Shown piece by piece: positions 6,110-12,813 of a stretch of DNA of 26,559 nt. Position 1 is the first letter of the stretch. The number at the start of each line of letters is the position of its first letter. The DNA is from a virus. The position numbers were made by a program, and so were the translations under genes. Under the pieces are notes generated by a model. That model searched no databases and was not told where the DNA came from. It worked only from the letters and a program-made list of their open reading frames with translations. The stretch is from the IMG/VR virus record IMGVR_UViG_3300046466_000181, positions 1 through 26,559 of that record. One strand, 5' to 3'.

Positions 6110-7533
6110 AGTTTGTATCCCTTCCTCTGCATTTTTGCTTTTAGTTTATATAGATTATTTTTTGCACGAGTGACTGCTACGTACCAAACTCTATGTTCTT
6201 CGTCCTCCTTGTCTTGACTTTTCTTTATTGCTTTTAATATTTTGTCTCCTAAATCTAAAGATAATATAACATTATCTTGTTCACCACCTTTAATCGCATG
6301 AATAGTTGATGTCCAAATTCTTGCAGGTTTACTTAAATCTTCCCCTGCTTCAATTAAACCTAAAAGATAATCCTTATCTTCTTGTTCTATATTTTGAAAC
6401 GCTTCGTACCAATCTTTTTTTAAATTAAATTCTTCCGTACCTGTGTATTCTTTTATATCTTTAATATCTTTTTCTTCTAATTTAATATCTTGCTGTAATA
6501 GTTCATAGTTTTTTATGGCTTTGTATGCCCGAACCCTGACGCTTTTTCCCCTATTACTTTCGAAATATAAATTTTTTTTCTTTAGTTGCTCTTCTATCTT
6601 CAGTAATCTTGATACTGTTCTAGTTAATATTAACCACTTACCCTCAGTTAAATCTACCTGGTCCAGGTTAGCAATCTCCTCACAGTTTCCTTCATAGTCT
6701 CTTGGATAATATTTTTTTTCTTTTCGGTTACCCACAATGTTTTCTATACACATTTGTGATTGTTCCTGTATGGCTTTTGATATTCTTCTAGATTTATGTA
6801 ATACTTTTTCTTTTGCAGGTTCATCAATAAATCTATTCACATCAGCGCCCGCCCAGGCAAAGATAGCCTGATCATCATCTCCTGCAAGATAAATATCTTT
6901 ACTTTTTTCTTTTAACTTGTCGTAAAGCTTCCATTGCAATGGTGATAGATCCTGAGCTTCATCAATAAATACTGTATTGAACTCCGGAATCTTACTATCT
7001 TTCTTTAGTAACATTTCAATCATATCATTAAAGTCCATCATTTTTTTCTTGTCTTTGTACTCTAAGTAATTTTTATATATGTGATCTAACATAGACCATT
7101 CAACTTCTTTTGAGTTATGTTCTCCACGGTCAAACTCTTCTCTTATATCTACACATCTATTGATAGCTCTATGTATCAACTGAAAGTATGGATTATCACA
7201 AGTTAAAAAGTGAGATTCTTCTTTGTTATATCTATCGTAGTATTTTACTTTTACATTTAATTTTTTACCAAAGACTTCGTAATGATATGGTTGCATCACA
7301 TCATCTTCTTTTAAACTTAAAATATTAAATGCAAATGAGTGAAGTGTTTGAAAGTATGGTAACTTCTTATCTTCTGCTGGCATTCTTTTCTTTGCTTCAC
7401 CTGCAGCTTTTTTAGTAAATGCAAAGTAACCTATTTTATGTAATGGTGTCCCAACTCTTGCGTAGGCTCTGGCTCTTGATATCAATCTATATGTTTTACC
7501 CGTGCCAGGCGGCCCATATATCTTGTATACCAT
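6106..7533 (-). CDS. UvrD/PcrA-like superfamily 1 DNA helicase (475 aa)
   Basis: Motif set of an SF1A 3'-5' helicase: Walker A GPPGTGKT (7-14), motif Ia AFTKKAAGEAKKRM (38-51), motif II DEAQD (191-195), motif III GDDDQAIFAWAGAD (218-231), motif V TIHAIKGGEQDNV (410-422) and motif VI VAVTRAK (452-458). The length is shorter than host UvrD (about 720), which means compact 1B/2B subdomains. The ATG overlaps the stop of the primase gene (TAATG). As no DnaB-like helicase is seen in this window, this is a plausible replicative helicase of the phage, or it may act in recombination. All key catalytic residues are present. Confidence 0.95.
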   Translation of the reverse strand: MVYKIYGPPGTGKTYRLISRARAYARVGTPLHKIGYFAFTKKAAGEAKKRMPAEDKKLPYFQTLHSFAFNILSLKEDDVMQPYHYEVFGKKLNVKVKYYDRYNKEESHFLTCDNPYFQLIHRAINRCVDIREEFDRGEHNSKEVEWSMLDHIYKNYLEYKDKKKMMDFNDMIEMLLKKDSKIPEFNTVFIDEAQDLSPLQWKLYDKLKEKSKDIYLAGDDDQAIFAWAGADVNRFIDEPAKEKVLHKSRRISKAIQEQSQMCIENIVGNRKEKKYYPRDYEGNCEEIANLDQVDLTEGKWLILTRTVSRLLKIEEQLKKKNLYFESNRGKSVRVRAYKAIKNYELLQQDIKLEEKDIKDIKEYTGTEEFNLKKDWYEAFQNIEQEDKDYLLGLIEAGEDLSKPARIWTSTIHAIKGGEQDNVILSLDLGDKILKAIKKSQDKEDEEHRVWYVAVTRAKNNLYKLKAKMQRKGYKL

Positions 7534-9155
7534 TAAATAATATCCTCTTCATCTTCAAATGAAACAATCTCATCTATTTCTTTTTTTTCTTCAAAGACAT
7601 ACAAAGGAACTCTTAAAACTTTTATTGGTGGAAAATAATCATCATTCTTATCCTTACCAGGAAATCTTTTTGGTTTGTTAAACAATGCTTTTTTATCTTT
7701 ATCATCACTCTTAAATAATTCTTTTATCATGTAAGAAGTTCTTTGTGGATCTGTTTTCCATTCTTTTGTTTTTAAATCAGAATAAAATTCATCATAAACA
7801 AACCATGCATAGTTTTCATCCACTAAAGGTTTACCACTTTCAAAAGATTTATATGTGGTTGCTCTTGGTCCATATACATATTTCTCTAGATTCTTTAATA
7901 AAATATCCATAGGACTTGTGCCTTCTACTGGTTCAATAGTTTCTACTTTTTCTTTATCAAATAAAAGCTTCATTATTTCAATGAAGTCATTACCTTTTAT
8001 ATTTGGTGGAACTACAAATGCTTGCTCCATCATCAAAGCTCTTAATGCTTTCTGACTTTCTAGTTTGTAAATATCTTTTGCATGTACCTGAACTGTCTCA
8101 CCATCTTCTCTTTCAACAGTAAACTTCCATTCTGGTGTAGGTTTGTAATTTATTTTTTGCAACGCTGATATTCTAGGCCACACAGGTTTATCGTCAGATA
8201 AAATTCCAAACTTTCTTTTTAAACAAACTGGTTTAACACACACTGGTGATAGTAGTTCTCCATTACATTGATAACCTTTTGTTTCTTTATCCCAACTTTT
8301 AATTTTTGTTTTAACGTGATCATCTGTCCACTTAGAATCAAACTTAAAATAATTTCTAGCTGCTTCAACTATCTTATCTTTCCAGTTATCTTTGTATTTC
8401 TTTTTAGCAAACACCATATAGTTATATAAAAATCTATCTCTATCATCTGTCATTATTTCTTTTGTAAGAACTCCAAGACAAGGTGGACCATCTTTAAACT
8501 CTTCACCACTACCTTGTAGTTCATCTGAAATAATTTTTTCCTGTATATCTTTTAATTGTTTTTTATTTACTGAATTAAGTTCAATACATTTTACAAACAT
8601 GTCTAAAGACATTTCAGTTCCATCAGGTGCTAATGCTCTTCTACCATCTGCATTGTATGGAAGATTTATAAAGTTACCGTTTGCTTTATTACCTTTTTCA
8701 TCGGAAGAACGTAAGTTTGTTTGCTTAGGAAATATCTCTGTCTTGATGTTTAGTTTAAATACATAGAGCATCTGCTCTAGAAACTGTCTTATCTCTATTG
8801 CTTTTACAAATTCAGTGGTGAACACATATAAATGTAGTCCACCACTTTTGGACAGGACAGGGATGATTGGTAAACTTTTTTCTTGTATTGTTTTTAAATA
8901 AAATTCTCTATCAATTGGATACTTGTCTACATCGATTGCACCAAATCTTGCAGTGCCATCGTCTGTACATGGTTGTATACCAATTGATTTAACTCCTGTT
9001 AAATGATCCTCGTAGTCTTTGTCTGTAACTTTTAACTGTGACCATTCATGTTTAAATTTTTTCTTACCTGTCTCTGGATCTACGTACCCTTCGTTTATTT
9101 TACAGACACCATAATTACGTGTTAAGCCAGTAAAATACTTTATAAAATCTTTCAT
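7533..9155 (-). CDS. Archaeo-eukaryotic-type primase (PrimPol-like) with four-Cys C-terminal domain (540 aa)
   Basis: The N-terminal domain (about 1-200) is an AEP fold: AIDVD supplies the metal-binding D75 and D77, SKSGGLHLYVF (102-112) carries the conserved H108, and NFINLPYN (161-168) closes the active site as in phage and TOTE-type primases. A helical second domain follows with Cys at 226, 297, 306 and 311, in the PPC...C...C...C order that recalls the Fe-S domain of the primase large subunit (PriL/PriCT-like). This second assignment is inference. The remainder (320-540) is unassigned and ends in EDEEDII. The gene lies between a possible nucleic-acid-associated protein and the helicase. 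Translation begins at a modest AGGA site just after a structured leader. Confidence 0.85.
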   Translation of the reverse strand: MKDFIKYFTGLTRNYGVCKINEGYVDPETGKKKFKHEWSQLKVTDKDYEDHLTGVKSIGIQPCTDDGTARFGAIDVDKYPIDREFYLKTIQEKSLPIIPVLSKSGGLHLYVFTTEFVKAIEIRQFLEQMLYVFKLNIKTEIFPKQTNLRSSDEKGNKANGNFINLPYNADGRRALAPDGTEMSLDMFVKCIELNSVNKKQLKDIQEKIISDELQGSGEEFKDGPPCLGVLTKEIMTDDRDRFLYNYMVFAKKKYKDNWKDKIVEAARNYFKFDSKWTDDHVKTKIKSWDKETKGYQCNGELLSPVCVKPVCLKRKFGILSDDKPVWPRISALQKINYKPTPEWKFTVEREDGETVQVHAKDIYKLESQKALRALMMEQAFVVPPNIKGNDFIEIMKLLFDKEKVETIEPVEGTSPMDILLKNLEKYVYGPRATTYKSFESGKPLVDENYAWFVYDEFYSDLKTKEWKTDPQRTSYMIKELFKSDDKDKKALFNKPKRFPGKDKNDDYFPPIKVLRVPLYVFEEKKEIDEIVSFEDEEDII

Positions 9156-9170
9156 TCCTATCCCTGTTTT

Positions 9171-9227
9171 TAAGGCGCTTCCAGTCTCCCTTCAGCGCCT
9201 TAGCTTGGCCAGCATTCCCAGAAGGGA
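9171..9227 (-). ncRNA. Candidate H-type RNA pseudoknot in the primase leader
   Basis: In the 74-base gap between two replication genes, the leftward transcript can form a perfect 9-base-pair stem TAAGGCGCT/AGCGCCTTA (plus-strand arms 9171-9179 and 9194-9202). The 14-base loop contains GAAGGGA (plus 9187-9193 complement). That loop segment is perfectly complementary to TCCCTTC just after the upstream stop (plus 9221-9227). Order upstream strand, stem, loop strand, stem gives an H-type pseudoknot. A competing hairpin TTCCC-AGAA-GGGAA (9215-9228) could replace the second helix. The spot is G+C-rich in an AT-rich genome. It ends 15 bases before the primase start codon, so translational control is plausible. 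There is no U-tract, so a terminator is unlikely. Confidence 0.5.
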
Positions 9228-9229
9228 AA

Positions 9230-10015
9230 CTAGATAATGTCTTCTTTACTTTTAGTTGATGCAACCTGTTCATACTTAGGTTTTGCTGCACCTGCAAAAG
9301 CTTCTTCTTGAAGTTTTTTTGCAGTTTCATAGATAGATAAATCTTCTGGCTTAGATACATCTAGCATTCTAACCTTGCTAGGTTTGTAAACGTGCCAGCT
9401 TTTATCTCCCCAGTTTTTACCAACTGTTTTAAGATTAAAGACTGCTGCATAGGCTGCAGGTTTAAATGAACCTTGAGCATCTTTTACTCTAAGATTATCA
9501 ATTAAATCATTTAACTCTCTACCTGGAGTTAAATTAGATGATCTCATAGTGATGACTGCTCTTCTTGCTTCACCGTTGATTAATGCCAGTACAAAGAAAT
9601 ACATAGTTTTTTCACAGTAATTACCATTAGATAATCTGTATTTACCATTTTTTTCTTCTACCGCATCTGCAGGTGGATTGATGTGAGTACCGACTGGTGC
9701 TGCCGCACTGTCTCCTCTTTCTTGCCATTCTGGGTATCTAGTGTGAGTATGACAAATAACTACTTCTAGTCCTTTGTCTCCATCAATTAAACTACCCATA
9801 CTGCCAGAATATATCATCCCAGGTTTCGCACCTTCAACGTATTTAGCGTTTCTTGTGTTACACTCAGGTGATAACTGGTGAAGAATTTTTAAAATCACAG
9901 TTGATTTATCACTGGACTTTAACTCTTCTGTGCCTTTTCCTGCATCGGATCTTAAGCTTACTGGTGATAGTGCACCTGCACTATTCTTTTGAACCATATC
10001 TGTATTATTACTCAT
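9230..10015 (-). CDS. Conserved phage replication-module protein, ssDNA-binding candidate (261 aa)
   Basis: Starts at ATG 10015 behind AGGAG. The N-terminal 35 residues are polar and probably disordered. The central part (KYVEGAKPGMIYSGSMGSL, HTHTRYPEWQERGD, GNYCEKTMYFFVLALINGEA, FKPAAYAAVFNLKTV) looks like a beta-barrel-type fold. The C-terminus is a charged tail ending in SKEDII. Position directly upstream of primase, helicase and polymerase, and the tail, point to an ssDNA-binding or recombination-mediator role. I recognise it as a conserved protein of marine phages but cannot prove the activity. The tail resembles the EDII end of the primase. Confidence 0.7.
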   Translation of the reverse strand: MSNNTDMVQKNSAGALSPVSLRSDAGKGTEELKSSDKSTVILKILHQLSPECNTRNAKYVEGAKPGMIYSGSMGSLIDGDKGLEVVICHTHTRYPEWQERGDSAAAPVGTHINPPADAVEEKNGKYRLSNGNYCEKTMYFFVLALINGEARRAVITMRSSNLTPGRELNDLIDNLRVKDAQGSFKPAAYAAVFNLKTVGKNWGDKSWHVYKPSKVRMLDVSKPEDLSIYETAKKLQEEAFAGAAKPKYEQVASTKSKEDII

Positions 10016-10045
10016 ATATGTTTACTCCTATATATATTTATTAGT

Positions 10046-10591
10046 TTATTTTTTATTTTTTATTTTTGTTTGATTTCCATCAAACGTCCAAAAAAGATCT
10101 TCAGGAACTTCGTTACCTTTGTTCTTCCAATCTTCCATGGTTACTTTAAGAGTCATGGCATGAACTGCTTCTTTTTGAGAAGGTTCATAGCCCTGACCCT
10201 TTGCAAGGGTAGCATATTCTGCAGCCTTGTTTTCTTCGCCTTGACCAAAGTTAACTGTGATTTCATTTTTCACAATATCACCTAAGCCATTATTTCGAAG
10301 CCATTGTATCGCCTGAGCTTTTTTATCAGCTTTCATAGTGGCGCTATAAATTTTTTTAACAGATAATTCTGAACCATCTTTTAATTTTAATGTGCTCAAA
10401 TTCATCTTTTCCATAAGTTCAGGAATAGTAAAATTATTAATATACTTTTCTTGTTCTTTTAACTCTTTTAAACCAGCCTCTGTACTTAAGATCTGTGCGC
10501 TAATAGATTGTAATTTTTCTATCTGCTCAGATAGTTCTGTTGGATCAATTGCATTTAATTGATCAGGTGCGTCGTCACGTAGATTTATCAT
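10046..10591 (-). CDS. Coiled-coil replication-module protein (181 aa)
   Basis: First gene of the replication operon, 32 bases downstream of the predicted transcription start, with a good ribosome site (AAAGGAG). Residues 18-55 (LSEQIEKLQSISAQILS and onward) form a coiled coil. After that comes FTIPELMEKMNLSTLKL, then KKAQAIQWLRNNGLGDIVKNEI, then HAMTLKVTMEDWKNKGNEVPE. The order coiled coil, IPELM, W-L-R-N-N-G-x-GDI-K is one I recall in small phage proteins beside SSB or recombination genes, where the resemblance to Gam-like proteins is weak. No enzymatic motif is visible. The function is unknown. Being first in the operon suggests early, abundant expression. Confidence 0.75.
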   Translation of the reverse strand: MINLRDDAPDQLNAIDPTELSEQIEKLQSISAQILSTEAGLKELKEQEKYINNFTIPELMEKMNLSTLKLKDGSELSVKKIYSATMKADKKAQAIQWLRNNGLGDIVKNEITVNFGQGEENKAAEYATLAKGQGYEPSQKEAVHAMTLKVTMEDWKNKGNEVPEDLFWTFDGNQTKIKNKK

Positions 10592-10621
10592 TTTTAACTC
10601 CTTTATTTAAATTAACTTTCA

Positions 10622-10641
10622 TGTTTCGTAATATAGAAACA
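10622..10641. promoter_or_regulatory. Inverted repeat TGTTTC-N8-GAAACA, candidate operator
   Basis: Perfect six-base arms (10622-10627 and 10636-10641) flank the -10 element of the promoter below, which lies exactly in the 8-base spacer. A dimeric repressor binding here would block RNA polymerase. The regulator is not known, and the ribbon-helix-helix protein at 354-533 is one candidate. Chance occurrence of six-base arms in AT-rich DNA is possible. Confidence 0.45.
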
Positions 10642-10657
10642 AATTAATCTTTGTCAA
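10630..10657 (-). promoter_or_regulatory. Sigma70-like promoter of the replication operon
   Basis: On the minus strand, TTGACA (10652-10657) is a perfect -35 box, followed by a 16-base spacer and TATATT (10630-10635) as -10. Transcription should begin near 10623, about 32 bases before the ATG at 10591. It lies in a non-coding gap between the stop at 10660 and that start. No phage RNA polymerase gene is visible, so reliance on host sigma70 polymerase fits. Confidence 0.75.
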
Positions 10658-10659
10658 GA

Positions 10660-11052
10660 CTACTTGTTAAATAAATTTATTTCTATAGGAAAATAAGACG
10701 CTTGTATTCTGTCCCACTTTAATAATTTAAAGTGACCATTTGTCACATCACTTGCAACTGCACATACAACTCCAATTAGAGCCGGATCACCATACAATAA
10801 AAGATAATCATCAGATGTAAAATTTTTTAAACTATTTTTTATTTCTATAATTAGTGGGCCTGGTGAAAATTGCATTTGTTTTAATTTAGGAAACATTGTC
10901 TTAATTTCGCCATACTTGATAGCAGGAGTTAAATCAAACTTAGGTTGTCCTGTTTGTCTATCGGTAGGTATTTCTTGCACTAAATAAACTTTGGACAAAG
11001 TTGTCGCATCATCAACATAGTGTTGTTTATTATTATATTTTAATATTTTCAT
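10660..11052 (-). CDS. Conserved phage hypothetical protein (130 aa)
   Basis: Start chosen at ATG 11052 because the longer frame (from 11154) would run across the divergent promoter region and into the helicase start. The chosen start gives MKILKYNNKQHYVDDATTL. Recognisable blocks are TPAIKYGEIKTMFPKLKQM, QFSPGPLIIEIKNSL, DDYLLLYGDPALIGVVCAVA and FKLLKWDRIQASYFPIEI, which suggest a compact alpha/beta protein. I recall similar proteins in SAR11 phages, always unnamed. The gene lies alone between the divergent promoter and the replication promoter, so it may be an early or regulatory gene. No catalytic or DNA-binding motif is clear. Confidence 0.7.
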   Translation of the reverse strand: MKILKYNNKQHYVDDATTLSKVYLVQEIPTDRQTGQPKFDLTPAIKYGEIKTMFPKLKQMQFSPGPLIIEIKNSLKNFTSDDYLLLYGDPALIGVVCAVASDVTNGHFKLLKWDRIQASYFPIEINLFNK

Positions 11053-11053
11053 A

Positions 11054-11082
11054 TTGACTTTATATCTTTCTCTTCTTATATA
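11054..11082 (+). promoter_or_regulatory. Sigma70-like promoter for the SNF2-like helicase
   Basis: TTGACT (11054-11059), 17-base spacer, TATATA (11077-11082). This is close to consensus with ideal spacing. Transcription should start near 11089, 30 bases before the ATG at 11119. The -35 box begins two bases after the start codon of the leftward gene. Confidence 0.7.
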
Positions 11083-11104
11083 CACCAATAGAAAGAAAAG
11101 TAAA
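11077..11104 (-). promoter_or_regulatory. Opposing promoter sharing the palindromic -10 box
   Basis: Because TATATA (11077-11082) is its own complement, it can also serve leftward transcription. On the minus strand TTTACT (11099-11104) lies 16 bases upstream as a -35 box. The predicted start is near 11070, 18 bases before the ATG at 11052. The -35 match is moderate. Confidence 0.5.
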
Positions 11105-11118
11105 GGTATATATAAATT

Positions 11119-12552
11119 ATGAATTACAAATTTAAAACAAAACCATATAAGCATCAGCTTGATGCATTACAAGACTCTTGGGACAAAGAAAACTTTGCCT
11201 ATTTTATGGAGATGGGTACGGGTAAATCTAAGGTTCTTTTAGACAATGCAGCAATGCTATACGACAAGGGTAAGATTAATGGTTTATTAATTATTGCACC
11301 TAAAGGTGTATATAAAAACTGGTACGACTCAGAAATACCAACACACTTACCAGATCATATTTTTAAAAAAATGGTTTTGTGGAAGACATCAGACAAATCA
11401 AAAAAACAACAACTGCTTTTAAATACTTTATTTGAAACAGGAAGTGAGTTTCATATATTACTTATGAATGTTGAAGCTTTTTCAAAAGGTGATGGTGCAG
11501 CATTTGCATATAAATTTTTATCTTGTCATAATACAATGATTGCAATTGATGAGTCTACAACAATTAAGACTCCTACATCTAACAGAACTAAAAATATTTT
11601 AGCGCTAAGAGAGCATGCTAAATACAGAAGAATACTTACCGGTTCTCCTGTAACTAAATCACCCTTAGATTTATTTAGTCAATGTGAGTTCCTTGATCCC
11701 TGGCTCCTGGGGCATACTTCATACTGGACATTCAAGGCTCGTTATGCAGTAACCAGAAAAATTCAGGTACAAGGTAGACAAGTAGAAATAGTTGTTGGTT
11801 ATAGAAACCTAGGTGAGTTATCAGAGAAGATACAACCATTCTCTAAAAGAGTTTTAAAAGATGATTGTCTAGACTTACCTAAAAAGACTTTTATGAAACA
11901 TGTTGTTGAAATGACTAAAGAACAAAAGAAAGTTTACAAACAAATGAAGGAAGAAGCTATTGCCTATCTTGATGGTAAGGTTTTATCTTCAGCTACAGTC
12001 ATGACTCAGTTAATGAGACTACATCAAATTACTTGTGGTCACTTCACACCTGATGATGGAGAGATAAAAGATCTTCCTTGTAATAGAATGACAGAGCTGA
12101 TGGACATACTAGAAAATGTACATGGTAAAGCTGTTATCTGGTCCCACTATACTCACGATGTGAGAAGAATTATTGAAGAAATAAAAAGAGTATATGGAGA
12201 AGATTCTGTTGTTGATTATTTTGGTCAGACCACTCCGGAAGAAAGGTCAATTAATATAAAGAAATTTCAAGAGGATGACAAGTGTAGATTTTTTGTAGGA
12301 ACTACTCACACGGGCGGCTATGGTATCACATTGACTGCTGCGAGTACAATGATTTATTTTTCAAACGGTTATGATTTAGAGAAGAGACAACAATCAGAAG
12401 CTAGAATAGATCGTATTGGTCAAACAAAACCTATGACTTATATTGATATTATTTCTGAAGATACTGTTGATGATAGAATTGTTAAAGCTCTTCGTAGCAA
12501 AATAAATATTGCTAATCAAATTATGGGTGAGGATTATAAAGATTGGATTTAG
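11119..12552 (+). CDS. SNF2-like superfamily 2 DNA helicase/translocase (477 aa)
   Basis: Motifs in order: Q-like HQLDAL (12-17), Walker A EMGTGKSK (31-38), Ia IIAPKGVYKNW (58-68), DEST (144-147) as motif II, LTGSP (173-177) as motif III, FVGTTHTGGYGITLT as motif V, and QSEARIDRIGQ (425-435) as motif VI. Together these mark a compact SNF2/RapA-like ATPase that moves along double-stranded DNA. The length is minimal, with no accessory domain. It is the only large plus-strand gene and has its own promoter, so it is expressed independently of the replication operon. It could assist replication, recombination or removal of bound proteins. No nuclease or methylase is fused or adjacent, so it does not look like a restriction system part. 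Confidence 0.93.
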   Translation: MNYKFKTKPYKHQLDALQDSWDKENFAYFMEMGTGKSKVLLDNAAMLYDKGKINGLLIIAPKGVYKNWYDSEIPTHLPDHIFKKMVLWKTSDKSKKQQLLLNTLFETGSEFHILLMNVEAFSKGDGAAFAYKFLSCHNTMIAIDESTTIKTPTSNRTKNILALREHAKYRRILTGSPVTKSPLDLFSQCEFLDPWLLGHTSYWTFKARYAVTRKIQVQGRQVEIVVGYRNLGELSEKIQPFSKRVLKDDCLDLPKKTFMKHVVEMTKEQKKVYKQMKEEAIAYLDGKVLSSATVMTQLMRLHQITCGHFTPDDGEIKDLPCNRMTELMDILENVHGKAVIWSHYTHDVRRIIEEIKRVYGEDSVVDYFGQTTPEERSINIKKFQEDDKCRFFVGTTHTGGYGITLTAASTMIYFSNGYDLEKRQQSEARIDRIGQTKPMTYIDIISEDTVDDRIVKALRSKINIANQIMGEDYKDWI

Positions 12553-12746
12553 ATTTTATCTAATAACATTAAGATAACACTAGCCATACCAGCAAGTAAT
12601 ACGCCAGCACATACTATCATTATTTTTTCTATTCTTTTGATTTGTTCTTCTATGGATTTAATTTTATCGTGAGTTTGTTTCTGCATAATTCTACACAGCT
12701 TTTCATGTGATTCTATTCTTGTAAGTGCTTCGTCTTTTTTAGCCAT
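12549..12746 (-). CDS. Small membrane protein with coiled coil (65 aa)
   Basis: Residues 1-40 are charged and heptad-like (ESHEKLCRIMQKQTHDKIKS and then IEEQIKRIEK), and residues 43-62 (IMIVCAGVLLAGMASVILML) form one transmembrane helix, so the protein is tail-anchored. Similar short proteins are common in phages and could be a holin or a membrane tether. The gene follows the terminator of the structural operon, so it depends on read-through or an unseen promoter. Its stop overlaps the stop of the opposing helicase gene within TTAG. A small hairpin (ATGTG 12751-12755 with CACAT 12764-12768) places the G-rich ribosome site in its loop. Confidence 0.65.
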   Translation of the reverse strand: MAKKDEALTRIESHEKLCRIMQKQTHDKIKSIEEQIKRIEKIMIVCAGVLLAGMASVILMLLDKI

Positions 12747-12768
12747 TAAAATGTGACCCCCGCCACAT

Positions 12769-12794
12769 AAAAACCCCGATAGTATGAGACTATC
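12769..12794 (-). terminator. Rho-independent terminator at the end of the virion operon
   Basis: On the leftward transcript: stem GATAGT/ACTATC with loop CTCAT (12778-12794), extendable by three U-G pairs, then GGGG and a run of five U (complement of 12769-12773). It lies 20 bases after the stop of the 1339-residue gene, the expected place. The stem is short and AT-rich, so efficiency may be partial. Confidence 0.55.
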
Positions 12795-12813
12795 AAACCG
12801 CCCAAATAAATCA

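Noticed and set aside
9156-9229. Match to known glutamine (glnA) or SAM-II/SAM-V riboswitch
   Set aside because: The pseudoknot topology is similar to the SAM-II type, but I could not match the conserved core bases, so I keep it as an unassigned structure.
9115-9360. Frame bridging the end of the 261-residue gene and the start of the primase, raising a frameshift-fusion idea
   Set aside because: Its frame differs from both genes, there is no slippery heptamer next to the pseudoknot, and both genes have their own start or stop signals.
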